From assembly GCA_022495005.1 (NCBI GenBank), contig JAGYXB010001354.1:62001-126000 (forward strand): DNA of 64,000 nt, read 5' to 3'. Origin of the DNA: Rhyacophila brunnea. Its lineage: Eukaryota > Arthropoda > Insecta > Trichoptera > Rhyacophilidae. Positions 34,280-46,530 of this stretch are shown in pieces (position 1 is the first letter of the stretch; every line of letters begins with the position of its first letter). The notes beneath the pieces are model-generated. The model was given only the letters and a program-made list of their open reading frames with translations. It was not told where the DNA came from and did no database searches. A program made the translations under genes and the position numbers.

Positions 34280-34525
34280 GGATGTTTACTTCTGTTTTAC
34301 TATGCTTTTGTTGTATACAAAAAAAAGTATTAGCGAGTATTAAAGTGCCCAAGAGTTATGGAAAAATAAGAATATTACTCTGGATATAATTACGTACCCG
34401 CGTCTTCAATTAAATAAACAGCAACGTTTCCTTGTATTTTCTCTTATTACAGTGATCTAAGTAAGTATTAGAATCTCTGCCATTTTATTGAAAATATGTT
34501 TCTATTGTGGATCAAAATAAATTTT
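34280..34525 (+). repeat. Second copy of the 32290-32565 repeat
   Basis: Shares ATTAGCGAGTATTAAAGTGC, CTGGATATAATTACGTACC, AACAGCAACGTTTCCTTG and TGTGGATCAA with 32290-32565 in the same order and orientation. It is followed immediately by a fragment of the GCGCTCGAAAT family (34530-34690) with repeated CCGAGGATGGCG-like units. Confidence 0.65.
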
Positions 34526-34699
34526 GAGGCACATTCAGCGCTCGGAATGGAGCAGAACGCACCGGAGCAGCTCCGGCTCGTAGATTTCCCGAGGATGGCG
34601 TTCCTGTTCGTAAGAATCACGAGGATGGCGTACCGGTTCGTAAAATCCCCGAAGGACAGCGAGCCGTCTCGCAAAATCCTTGACCCTCATCAAAATATA

Positions 34700-37130
34700 T
34701 AATATTGCATTACGATTCAGATTTAATTGAAATAAATTTGTTATATAAAAATACATAAACATGATATAATAAATACTTTTCTACTAAAAATAAAGTTATT
34801 TTGTTGAGTATCTTTGAGTTTGTAATGATCCATACAAATTTTAGACTTATGAATGTGCGAAACAGCGGTTAGCTGGTTAACAACTAAATAATCTAGAACA
34901 TGCATCTACCTAAACTTTCAAAACAATAATTGTATTCAACCAAATTGCCCTTCACAGGCCATCAATAGTAATTCACAGAACCGATATTTTTTGCGTAACA
35001 GAATTGTATTGAAAAAAAGCTTGCACCAGTCATAAGATTTATTGCTTTGTTCATAGTATGACAATAGGTGCAATAATAACTATTGAAAACGAAGATTTTT
35101 GTTTAAAATAAGATATACAAAAGACTTAATTTATTTATGGTTTTAAGGAAAGAATCAAATTTAATATTAGTTAAAGTATATGTATTAGAAAATCGGTAGG
35201 TACATTGTATTTAAAAGAAATCTACAATAAAAAGACTTATCTAACTCTCTACGGTTGTATGTTCGATATCAAAGTTTCTACCAACATAGTAGATAAATAT
35301 TGCATAATAAAGTGAAGGTACGTACTTAAGTTAATAACGTAATAATTCAACACTAGGACTTTTGGGATTTTCATAAAACACATTAAAGACAAAAATGTTG
35401 CATAAGTTGTAAAATATTTAATTTGTTAAATATTGTACAAAAATAGTAGAGGTGTGAATTAAGCTTTGTGCACCTACACTACCGAGATGCTGATATATGC
35501 CACCGAGTTTTGAAATTTCAACCCCTTGGTATCAACCATAAAACTCAACTGATTGTAAGTATCTAAATCGAGTGTTGTCAAATAGTTTTTGATCTTGGGA
35601 ATGTTTGTGAATGATCAATACCTGATGCATAAATGACTTTATTACCTACAAAAAATTAAACATCTCAAACTCAATACAGTATTGCAGTCTTGTGATTAGT
35701 GAATAAATAAACAGCAAGTCATATTAAAAAAAAATTTGGCTTGTTATGTGACATAGGTATCATAAACATTAACTAATATCGCATTGCGTAAACTTGAATG
35801 AACAGAACAATGTATTCATCATTTGAAAAATACTTAAACGTTTCTAGTTGTTGAAGAGATATATTATTTTAAAAGGCTAATTAGGGTAGCTTTATTGCAC
35901 ACGCTTTCGTAGCGCACAAAAAATTGTCCTTTCACGCCCCTTCACCCTATTCTGAGAAGTAATGTTTTATTAGCTAGGCAACACCTGTATTTTGTGAAAT
36001 TCAATTCAAATTAAAATTTTCAGTTTGACCGTCTGACACACAATCGTTCAAGACAATAGTTTTGTTAAAAGTTGAATTCTAGTTATTGATGTACCTATCT
36101 AGTTATTGTTTACTAGTTTACTGTTAAAATTTACTTTTAAAACATCACAGCATATTTTATGATAAAATAACAAAATAGTGCATTTACATATAAGTACATA
36201 ACATTGCAGGCCTTCTTACAATAAAGTTGGCTTGTTATTAAGTGCGCTACAAAATATAATATAATAATATATTACATAAATATTAAATAGTGACACAATA
36301 ACTAAGCTCACTTTGAATAACTTTACGTTTGAATTTTGATTGTATAAAGGCATTTAACGGATATGTGGTAGTAGGTATATTTTTTCGATTAATTAAAATA
36401 TTTGTGAAGTTTGAGTGCAAAAACGACTATCGTCAGCAATAATTTGTATAAAAAAACAAGTCACACAGGTACGCTTAGTAATATTATAATTATGTTATTA
36501 AAACTTTAAAACCAAAATTGAGCTAACTACTATTCTAAAAATATTGTTATCCATTTAAATAATAATCTTTTTTTACTTAAACGATACAATATATTTTCTT
36601 TAAATACGGAAAAGCGGCATTTTCAGTCTATTTAAGGGCCCACATGCACCACGTAGGTAAAAAGTATTTTCAGAGCATAACCCTGGACATTCCTTAAACG
36701 TTGTAGATAGTATATTTATATAATTTTGAAGCCTTATTTTGCTTTATATTTATTTTAAACATTTGATGACTGCATAAAATATTTTTATTACATAAAATAG
36801 TATTCTTTTAAACCTCTCGATCTAATGTTTTAGAATATAGTCTTATTTCAGTGCATCCATGTGCAGTGGTATTAAGATTTTTTAGATTTATTAATTTTTA
36901 GACGCATTTGTTTAAACGCACTCGTTTGTTATCAAATAATGTTGAAAAAAATATCAAACCTACGGACGTCACTGATTGTGTTTTTGCTAAATCAAGCTAT
37001 TAATTCAAATCAATCAAAATAAATACATTAATAATAAAATTATAAGTAAAAAGACAGAGACGTCCCGTGCGGGCAGATGGTATATATTATGCGGAAAATA
37101 AAGACAACAAAGAAAATAATATATTTTTTA
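34700..37130. other. AT-rich intergenic DNA, nothing recognised
   Basis: About 2.4 kb with no open frame of note, no TIR-bounded element and no family I recognise. Just beyond it lie a short GTCGCCTGCGGCGCT fragment (37152) and one end of a GCGCTCGAAAT-family MITE (37290-37335). Confidence 0.6.
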
Positions 37131-37739
37131 GAATATATTTCGTAGTAATTGTCGCCTGCGGCGCTGATAGCTGTTGCCTATCCATATCTTCAGTCGATGT
37201 ATATGTTTAATGGCTATTTGCATTTGTCCTTCTCTGGTAGGTACTTATAGATGTAACAAAAATTCGGGGAGACATAATTTTTTGGAAAATTATCGAGCGC
37301 TCCGGCTCGTAAAATTTTCTATTTCGAGCGCTGTATACGGCAGAATTTAATTACTAGAATCTGACGATGCATTACTATTATTATAATATATAGCTTAACA
37401 AACGAATCTTATTTAGAAAATTCCAAATGATTTCGAGGAAAACCCACGTACATACATAAATTAACTTGATACAAGATAACCTTCAAAATAAAAATACAAC
37501 CTACCAATCAATAATTGTTAGGTGTAAGAAAATATTGTTGCCGCTGGACCATCTCATCGCTAGTTGGCAAAAAGTCCGTTTCTGAAACAGGTTATGGGTT
37601 CGAATTCCGCTTAGTTTAACGAATAAACGATATAATAATTTTACTAGGAGCACAAACTCAATGTCCACTATTATTTCATAACATACGTTTACTTGTAGAT
37701 ACGTCAACCATAATTTTGCACCCACCCCGGTGATCCAAG

Positions 37740-39790
37740 TCCATACCTTATTTTACATAAAAGACACATTAAATTACTTAACCAATGTCAATATACCTTC
37801 ATTTTGTAGCCATAAAAATTGTAAAAGAAAGTATACCAAGCAGTGATTCGGGGAAATTCCTAATTCAAATGAAATGCGAAACAATCAAACGTCAAAAATA
37901 AATTGGAAGGAAATATTTTCCGTATGTGTACGTGCTTTTAACCATGTTAATTTTACCGCTTGAAAATTACTATTGATTGCAGCAGTGCGAGGTGCACAGT
38001 GTTTATTTGATACTAACCATACATTTGACGTTATTATTGACGTATTGTCTGCTTCCTCAGTGTTACTTTATCAGCATCAGGGCTTAGAAGCGGGGCAGGG
38101 TGAAATTCACCAACAACGGCCTTCCCACCGCATACCTGTTGTATGTGCAGGTCAACATGAAGTACAAAGAGGACGTCCGCGGTGTTGAACGAGAGGCATT
38201 AGTGAATGACAACAGTGCACTGTGCTGCCAATTAAAAGAATGTTTTCTGATTTTAACACTTTTGTGGATATATATGTACCATACACGCTGGCAGCGATGA
38301 AAATTGCGTCATAGGCTATTCTGTGTATCTTTATCTTTAGACCCCATCTATCACCAGCCTTACGACTATCTCTTTGGAAGGCCATCCCGGCCCTGTGGAA
38401 CTGGGTCTTGGCATGGTGATCGAAATTTAACATGTTATCAAGTCTTGATGATTAAAAGACATTCTCACTTGCCATAAGATAATCTTCCCTTATCGGACAC
38501 AGGTTAAAGTGATAGCTGACTTAAAAAGCTCTTCCCTTCCAACCGATATATGGGTACACTCTCAGAGAATGTGATCAACCTATTAACTACACAAGTTAGA
38601 GATAGTAGGTAGTTAATCAATCAGACAGACCTTTACAAAAACCACAGTGAAGAACTGGACAATAACAAATCCCGACTGAACAAATATGCATTATATGTGT
38701 GGCATTCAATTCGGTATAAATCATGTTAATAATAATGAAATAATTAAAAATATTTGTATTCATCAACTTTTGAGCTTGTTTTTGTTAGCATTAAAACTTA
38801 TGGAAATTCTTGTAATAACGGAAACATAAAACCAATCGAATGAGTGTATAGGCCCACTCCTCGAGGAGTACATACATCAGTTGTACTAAGTGATTAGTCT
38901 AATTAGGTCTTCAGTTTAGTCAACAATACTACCATAATGATGGTGTTCATTAAGGTTAATCGTCATTATTTACTAAAATATTTCCCAGTGGATGTAGTTT
39001 GTCAAATAAATACTAAATAGACATCTAGGTCTTCTCATAGAAATATCATTCGTTTGTTATCGACAGAAATTTTATATATAAATTGTAATCATGGTCATTG
39101 TTGCAAATTAATATTAAAGTATCTTAAAATCTACACATAACAACTTATTTCTATTTCTAAAACGAAATTATTATATTATACTTAAATTGAAAAATACACA
39201 ATTGATTAATATACCTTCCATACAGTCATAAATATATTTTTGCCTAATGTACTTCTTGTTGAAATTACTTTAAATAATGCATTTCCTATGTTGTCAAAAA
39301 ACAGGAAGAAAAAAGGGCTAAAATAATTGAAAATAGCGTTACCTATGAAAAATATTCTAAATTAAAATAATAAATACATGCGAATGTGTAAACTTAATAA
39401 TTGAATTCGACGCTATCGAAATACTAAATTTCGTATAGAAATATATTGAAGATCCCACACAACGTGGTTAACACTCAACTTTCTTCATGCCTCTTAAATG
39501 AATTGGTTCCTTCACATATAAAATTAACTCATAGCTTTTACTTGCTGTTTTTATTTAATAAAACGCAATTTTTTTATAGTACTTATTCCACTTTTAATTA
39601 ATATATCAGGACCGGTTTCGTCCGCCTCAGTGGGACAGTTGAAAATGTCGTTTTATTAAATAAAAACAACAATACAATGCAGTTCCACCATGGATTGACA
39701 GTTAACAAAATAAAAGAAATCATAGCTTTTACATTTGATTCTACTATTAAAGCTAAATACAAATTTAACAACACGTTATTTTTTATATAT
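37740..39790. other. Intergenic DNA upstream of the cuticle-like gene
   Basis: Largely AT-rich and unremarkable. One stretch at about 38095-38195 has unusually protein-like codon use on the + strand (see findings), but its family is unknown. The missing first exon of the 39797 gene could lie here; I could not pick it. Confidence 0.45.
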
Positions 39791-39796
39791 TTTCAG

Positions 39797-40251
39797 TTGT
39801 CTTTTTGCGTCGTGGCACTAGCCGCGATGTGCAATGGTTATGGAGTCACAGTCTCGCACAGTAATATTGTACGAGGAGACGTTGGCCACCATTCGCTGAT
39901 ACTCGCTGGCAATCATCTAAGCTATGGCGGCTTAGCCTCCGGCCACGGCTGTTTGGGATTAGTGGCCTAGTTCACAATAATATCGGATACAGTGGACTGG
40001 GATACAACAGCCTAGGTTACAATGGACTGAGGTATAACGGCTTAGACCACAGTGGACTGGGACACAGCGACTTAGGCTATAGTGGACTTGGGTACAACGG
40101 ATTAAATTATAATCGACTGGGTCACAACAGCTTGGCTCTTAATGGATTAGGATATGGAGGCGCTGGACATGGACATGGGTTATATGGAAGGGATCACTAT
40201 GTAAGTTATATATCGACGGCCCCCAGAAAAACCGTTATAAGTCTTAAATAA
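39797..40251 (+). CDS. Pentapeptide-repeat cuticle-like protein (frame broken)
   Basis: The exon follows a TATATTTTCAG acceptor and opens with LSFCVVALAAMCNGYG, the hydrophobic end of a signal peptide; insect cuticle genes commonly split the signal peptide with an early intron. After GHHSL and SYGGL motifs the frame stops at 39970. A shift of one base near 39945-39955 resumes a long array of GYNGL-type pentapeptides (GYSGL, GYNSL, GYNGL, DHSGL, GHSDL and so on, about 12 units), then GGAGHGHGLYGRDHY and a stop at 40249-40251. A strong donor, TAT|GTAAGTT, at 40200 means the exon may instead end there and continue in an unseen exon. Low-complexity Gly/Tyr/Leu arrays of this kind occur in secreted structural cuticle or shell-matrix-like proteins. 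No chitin-binding RR domain is visible. The break could be a pseudogene lesion or a sequencing error. Confidence 0.6.
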
Positions 40252-41344
40252 CAAATGTTCAGGAGAGCGAAAAAACTAAATTATTTACACTATTAAATTC
40301 ATCATATAAAATGAGTAAGTTTTCTCCTATCTTATTTTAGTAATTCAATAATTTTATGGTCTATATTCCTATTAAAATTTAATGGTGATTAATTAATAAA
40401 CAGCTGAGATAGTGTCAAAAAATCGTTTTTATTTGGAATAATATTACTTTTACGTCGCGTTTTTCTTACTTTAAACGATTTTATTTAATACAACTATATT
40501 TATTACGCTTTTTAATGGAAGAACCATCATTACGCAATGTTTAACTCGAAATAGTACAGCGTGTCTATAAAGTTTTACAAAGAGTATGGGGATTTCACGT
40601 TGAAGTGTAATACGGCGAACTTCATAAGTACAAGTTTCCGGACACGGTGTTAAATATAAAGTCAGCTCAATGTTCAGTAACCATGTCAATGTAGACAGTA
40701 GAGCGATTATTATAACGCATACGGTATTAAGATATAAATCGATAACTACGAGGCCATCTTTGCATAAATCAATTCATTACTGCAACGGAAAAGATTTAAA
40801 ATTATCTTTAGATTTAAGATTAATTTGAGTAGGTAGGTTTAGTAAAATAATTAATAATAACGCGCAATTTTCAATTTGACTAATGGCGACACTTTGCCCA
40901 GAGCAGGCGCGCACCCAAAAAATGGTTTGGGAAGGGTCAATTTAAAAAAAAAAATCGGTGCTTGTATAGGTGTTTCGTTCTACAACGATACTGTTGTACG
41001 CTAAAAACGCTTTTCAGTTATGTTGGTGTTTTTTGGTAGTATTGACACAGGGTGTGCATGAAGAATTACGGTAAATAAGCATATTTTATGACTTATTGTT
41101 TTAATAAAATATGGAATAAAAATGCGTACATTAAAATATAGGTACCTATATATTATTAACTTATACCGATAGTTACAATTCAATGAAAACATCGTGTATT
41201 ATTATTTATTTAGTTGGGATTGGGAATATACAATGTTTTGATTTTGGAGCGACGATTTGTACGACAGCAAAGTAGACGATACTAGACTTTGGTTGCTTTT
41301 GTACACCAAAGTAACACCCGTTTCTGTTATGACTCCGTTTCATT

Positions 41345-41565
41345 GCTGACATATTAATGGAAGGTTTTTATTTTTTAGAATTATTAATAACCATGTCCTT
41401 GCTTTTTCGTACAAGGTGGTTGTTAGTAATTTTGAACAATCACAAACACCCAGGCTTTGAGAAGAACACATAAATGTTTTTGTCATGACCGGGAATCGAA
41501 CCCAGAACTCTCGGGTGGAAGGCCAGCGCCTTGCCCACTGCACCACGAGAGCCGCCTGATGGAAG
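41345..41565 (-). repeat. tRNA-derived SINE (family B)
   Basis: Read on the minus strand: GTGGTGCAGTGGGCAAGGCG (A box) and GGGTTCGATTCCCGG (B box), correctly spaced, followed by a non-tRNA body. The arms do not complete an acceptor stem, so this is a retroposon head, not a tRNA gene. Confidence 0.75.
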
Positions 41566-41590
41566 GTATTGTTAATTATTAATAACAGTT

Positions 41591-42182
41591 CAGTAGCGAA
41601 GGGTAGAGGTAGGCTGTTAAGATCCGCCATAAATAGTGCACATTAAAATTTGTTAGTCATACCGTCATACGTATTTGTTTTTATTGAACTAAGTCTACAA
41701 TTTACAGATGGTATTATTTAGTTTTTAAAAATCAATTAAACCCTGCTTAAACGAAACTATAATAATTTTGGTATTATTTTGGGCGATACGACAAAATTAT
41801 GCACACTTTTTCATTCATACTTATTTTTGTTTTCGTTAGATTAATTCAAAATACATACATATTACACAATATATTGTTAGTTAAATTAAACCCTGCCTAA
41901 CCAACCATAATGGATAAAAAATATTATTCCATCTATACGATATCCAAAGCTATGTATGATACTTTAATATCATAATTTTGGATATTTTATAGATATACGT
42001 GTATTTTTGGACTATTATCTATTATGGCTTGATTTTCGCAGGGCTTAATTGAATTTTAAAAACTTACCAACACCATATTCTGTAAACTATTGTAATCTTA
42101 TTTCAATGAATACAAATACGTATGTAACATAGTTTAGTGTGCACTATTTATGGCGGATATTAACAGCCTACCTCCACCCTGA
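41591..42182. mobile_element. CAGTGGCGAAGGG-family element, right end eroded
   Basis: Starts CAGTAGCGAAGGGTAGAGG. The right end runs GCACTATTTATGGCGGAT, TTAACAGCC, TACCTCCACCCT and then diverges into GAGTGCTGAG. It has the family's internal ATCTATACGATATCC/GATATTTTATAGAT hairpin. No confident target duplication. Confidence 0.75.
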
Positions 42183-42324
42183 GTGCTGAGTGTCGACAAT
42201 TCAATAAAAAATCAACAGGATTTATTTAAAAATCGCTAAAAATTCACGGAATACCCCGTAACCCTGGGGTTCCGTGGAAACAACTCGGTTGCACTGCCCT
42301 TAACCCTTTGTGCTAGCCAAGTAA

Positions 42325-42650
42325 CATGCAACCCTTCGCCATATTGGATAAAAAGCCATTTTCTAAGTTAGGAAACACACTTAAAATAATTTAAAAATAA
42401 AATAGTGCACGTGAATTATCATTTAATTATATCAATCATCATATCACATTAAATTACATCACACATCCATATAATTTTTAATGTTAATAATCATGAAAGG
42501 GAAATAGCGCCGCAGGCGACTTTTTACTATTAGACCAAATTTGTGGTGTGTGTTTTTCTCACTTAACTGGTCGATCCGCATCGCCGGGCCTCCTCTAAAC
42601 TCGGCTCCCCAGGCTAGAGCCCTATCAGCCTCCCTTGTAGGGGCCATAGC
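42325..42650 (+). repeat. Partial CATGGCC-family element
   Basis: Contains the family motifs GCGCCGCAGGCGAC, GTGTGTGTTTTTCTCAC, CTAGAGCCCTATCAGCC and ends TTGTAGGGGCCATA. The left terminus is not convincing. Confidence 0.55.
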
Positions 42651-42869
42651 CAAGGGTCTTCCAATGATCATAGGACTTGCGTGTCCGTATCGTAAAGCCA
42701 ACCCGTGGAGAAGAAGAAGGAATTTAATTTACCCACATAATTTATATCTTTTCCGTTTCTGGGGGGGACCCGAAAAACCCATTTGTGTGCGCCTGGCGTG
42801 GCGCTACTTCTTAATATTAATATCTGCAAACAAAAATGCATGGTTCTCAATTTTTTCCTAACATTGGGG

Positions 42870-43345
42870 TCTTATAATATTTATTTATTTTAAAAAAAAC
42901 GTTGAGTAAGTACAAAACAAATTATTAATTCAGGACGTTCACAACATGAACATTTAGAATAAAAAGTACAAGTTATCAGTTAGAGAAAAAAACAAAGCAA
43001 AAAATAGTTTTATACAAAAGAAATAAAATAACAATAATTCAAAAAAAATACAAATCAAACAATAAAATAGAATTTTAAAAACAGAATAGGTATATAATGC
43101 ATGGAGTGTATTGACCAGCCGAACAGCCCTCGCTATTGGCACCTGGTGAGCCTGACATGAGGAAACAGCTTTCACCCAAAATAGGCTGCGACCACGCATG
43201 TAATTGACGGATGCATACAAATTCAAATTTTCTAGAATATCGGGATTGGAAACTATTCCTATTAGGGAAAAATGCTTTAAGAACAGAAGTGGCCTACGAT
43301 CTTGAAGAGAATGAAAGGCGAGCATGCCTAGGAGAAAGTTAGTCG
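42870..43345 (-). mobile_element. Jockey-like LINE 3' fragment (diverged subfamily)
   Basis: The minus-strand frame from 43325 includes PLLFLKHFSLIGIVSNPDIL and RGRSLFWV, then PIARAVRLVN, positionally equivalent to the end of the reverse transcriptase at 6662-6243. Tail motif GTTGTGAACGTCC is present at 42930-42945. Frame broken before the C-terminus. Confidence 0.65.
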
Positions 43346-43437
43346 GAAGATACTCGTTTGAGAAGCTGTCAAAAGGAAAATAATTATAAACTTTAAAATT
43401 AAAAAAAATAATAAAAGATTAAATATCGTACGTATCT

Positions 43438-44215
43438 AGGGGGGGTTTACCCAGGATACCAGACACTGACCTTTTTGTTGAGAGGGCTGGCGCGCGCTGG
43501 AGCTGGTTCGGTGTTCACGCACTCACGCACTGGTAAACGGACGGTTTGGAATGTCACTCTCACGGTTTCACATGGTTTTGGGATGAACGATGATGAAAAG
43601 TTCAGGATGGATGATAGACGGGACGTTTGCTCAAACCGTATCAGATTTTGCGCAACGAAGGTCGAACATATGCGTTTTGAGTCACTCGACATGCACGCAC
43701 ACGACCGCTTTCTTGATGCCACTCAAGCTAACTCAATATTATTCCATCACGGTCGACTGATGACCAATGTTCCCTCTAAGGGAACACACAAGGGAACGCG
43801 CACACCTACCAAAATGTGCCCGCACACATGTTTTCATCCCCCGCACAGTCCTCACATAAAAATATTGTAAAAGAAAGTTTCCTTTGCCTGATTTTAGTTT
43901 TGGTCGGATGTACAAAACCATCACATGCACAAACATGTACCACATAACACATGTACCTTAAAAATATAAGTTTTAATAAAAAAATGCATATGTGTGTTTG
44001 TAAGGGGGGGGGGTGTAAATTTACCGCACCGGGTGACACCAATCCTAGTTACGCCACTGCTCAGATGCGTTGAAGATCCGCACACACAATAGAAAAATTA
44101 GAGGGAACGTTGCTGATGACTATTGCTAGTCGCCCAGGTTTTGCAACAATAATAAATAAGGAATCGAGGATAGGTGTGAAGAAAGGATGAATGCAACCAC
44201 AATTGGCCCAACCAA
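43438..44215. repeat. Dispersed repeat, second copy at 56070-56500
   Basis: Shares GAGAGGGCTGGCGCGC, GTAAACGGAC, TGGAATGTCACTCTCA and CGTATCAGATTT with 56070-56290, and AAGAAAGGATGAATGC with 56463. The order is kept, but a 348-bp hAT-type insertion (43765-44112) splits this copy. Probably a LINE fragment; family unknown. Confidence 0.65.
43765..44112. mobile_element. hAT MITE CAATGTTCCCTCTAA
   Basis: Left CAATGTTCCCTCTAA, right TTAGAGGGAACGTTG, 14 of 15 matching as inverted repeats. Exact duplication CTGATGAC at 43757-43764 and 44113-44120. A terminus-like sequence of another element (TAGTTACGCCACTG) lies inside at about 44048-44061. Confidence 0.9.
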
Positions 44216-44758
44216 TAAGTTAATTTTTTTTTTATCGAACGTTATTTTTGCTTCCACCGCTCACTTATATAATATACTCAATGCCTCCCAATTATTGCTT
44301 CCAAGGCTACTAACTGCCAATAGCGACCACTTTGGGAAACACTGTTTAGAATAATCTTTAGATCCATTAATTACAAAACTCTAATTTATATTAAAGTTGC
44401 ATTTTTGGTAGGCTTAACCTTTGATAAAATACCCATTTTAGATAAACAAATACTTGTTAATCCATGGATTTCCATTTTTTTATCTTTCTTGATTAAAATA
44501 ATATCTATATAAAATGGATTGAAATAATAATTAGCTGCAGTCAGATTTATTTGAAGCAAGTGTACTGAAACTTCTGGTGAGCTATTGACATATATTTTTT
44601 TAAATTAATATTGATAACAGTGATTTGAAGACAACAAAATTCCATAAATTTATTATCTAGTATGTATCCATTCAATTATAAATGATTTGCAAAATATTAA
44701 ACGTTTATAATACATACATAATTTCGAAAAACACAAACAAAAATCTTTTTGAAAAAAG

Positions 44759-45062
44759 TAAGACACCCGGCAGGAATCGAACCTGCTCTTGGGTTTCCTG
44801 CACATAGACCGCTTGCATAAAATGTTGGAGCGATCCGTAACGTAGGTTAGTGATTAAAGTAGTAGGTACCTACTTTGATTAAGAATACAACAGCCGATTG
44901 CCTTAGTAGCTCAATTTGGAAGAGCGCTGATGAGCAAAGTATTAAGTGCCAATAGTTAAAGTTTGACGCAATTAGTATGTCACCTCGTAGCATAGTGGTC
45001 TATGTGCAGGAAACCCAAGAGATGCAGGTTCGATTCCTGCCGGGATTTTTTCAGAGGTGTTT
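44759..45062. repeat. Inverted pair of tRNA-like modules
   Basis: The right arm (+) reads TAGCATAGTGG (A box) ... GTGCAGGAAACCCAAGAG ... GGTTCGATTCCTGCCGG (B box). The left arm is its reverse complement: CCGGCAGGAATCGAACC then CTCTTGGGTTTCCTGCAC. The spacer holds another A-box-like stretch (TAGCTCAATTTGGAAGAGC, about 44907). Neither arm makes a complete tRNA acceptor stem. Confidence 0.7.
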
Positions 45063-46154
45063 TTCAAAATTATGTATGTTCGATAATTAGAATAGTACAT
45101 TCTTAAATCTTGTGAATTATTCGTTGATAAAAGAAATGGTTAATTAAGTTTATAATACATATTAAAAACCACTTAACGATAGCCTAATGTTATTATCCCG
45201 TAAGTGACTTTTTTCAAATTGTGCAGCAAGCTAAAAAACTAAATATTTAATATATGCCAATAACCCGTAAAGTAAAAAGTGGTAAATCAAAGCACATAAC
45301 GCCTAATATAATGATAACATCCAATAAAATGTGATATACATATTATAAAGATAAACATCCCAAATTTATTATTAGTATTACTTACCGTTTTACCTTTTAA
45401 AAAATACGAAAGTGACATTTTGTAGCTGAATTCAACACACGTCATGCAACACGCTTGACAGTTTAGAGCAGGAGTAGTCAACCTTTTTATACCTACCGCC
45501 CACTTTTGTATCTAAATTGTATTTAGGTGTGGTCCCAATATTGAAACTCGATTCGATATAAATAAAAAGAATTTCAAGTTATACACATTTATATTTTTAT
45601 AAAAATCGATGTTTTTTAAAATAAATATAAAAAACAATTATCTCTATGCTTAGAAAACTTAATAAACTAAATTTTAATAATAAATATGACCATAAAATAT
45701 ATGTAATAATAAGGTGCGGTCCGATTCAACAAATTAACATTTTTTACAATTGTAAGTTTATCTTTGACTTAAAATTTTCTTTTTAATGTTTTCAGATACA
45801 TATTTATTAATTAACACAGTTGAAATTGTACATTATCAAAAAAATGTCTCAAATTACAAGCTTCGTTTTTTTCCGCTAGGTGCCTCTGGTAGGTAAAGAC
45901 ATCACCTTAACAGACAATACATTTGACCGGATATTCTGTCCGTTATATCGAGGTTCTGCTGTACTTTTATTCTGTTTTGCCAAAGTTACCCTAACCGTTT
46001 TTCGCCAGAGCTATTTTAAAGACTTCAAAATATTTTTCTGAAGTAGTGTACCGGTTCGTTGAAATTTCCATTTCTTGCACTGCATTTAGTTAGAATTATT
46101 AAATTACAAATAACTGTTAAAACCACTACAATTAATTAACTAATTCAATTTCAA

Positions 46155-46250
46155 TTTCAATTTCAATTTCAATTTATTTATTTTTACATATTGTGGACAT
46201 TACAAATTATAAGTTTAAGACGTTCACAACATGACAGTTCACTAATACAA
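46155..46250 (-). repeat. Jockey-like LINE tail with AATTTC microsatellite
   Basis: Only the last ~80 bp of the LINE family (TGTCCACAATATG, GTTGTGAACGTC in minus sense) plus a short (CAATTT)n run at the 3' end. An extreme 5' truncation. Confidence 0.75.
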
Positions 46251-46530
46251 TATTTAGGGACCGACCTATAAACCAGTTTTACATTTAGATACGTTTATTT
46301 ACAAAACAATAATTGTGTCATGAAAATGATAAAAACGTGCAGATAGGATTCATTATCTATAATATCAGTTAATAACTTAATCACCTAATCTAAATAACTT
46401 AATCACGTAATAGTAAATAACTTAATCACCATTGCCAAGAAAGAGTAAATACAATTTTTAGTTCTGTTTTTATTTAGTAATCGACTGATTGATTACCAAA
46501 CTAGTAATTCCGGACTAAATTAACTTCTAA

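Noticed and set aside
41480..41560. Candidate tRNA gene (minus strand)
   Set aside because: A and B boxes are good but there is no pairing acceptor stem, and a non-tRNA body follows; called a SINE.
42541..42861. 106-codon + frame and opposing frames
   Set aside because: The first part is the CATGGCC repeat, and equivalent frames in other copies are not conserved.
43475..43870. 131-codon + strand frame
   Set aside because: It runs through a dispersed repeat into a separate hAT MITE, so it cannot be one gene; the second repeat copy does not keep the frame.
44325..44347. hAT right terminus (CACTTTGGGAAACACTG)
   Set aside because: No left end or matching 8-bp duplication could be found, so no element is claimed.
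44985..45050. Candidate tRNA gene (plus strand)
   Set aside because: Boxes are present but the acceptor stem is missing and an inverted copy sits 200 bp away; treated as a repeat module.
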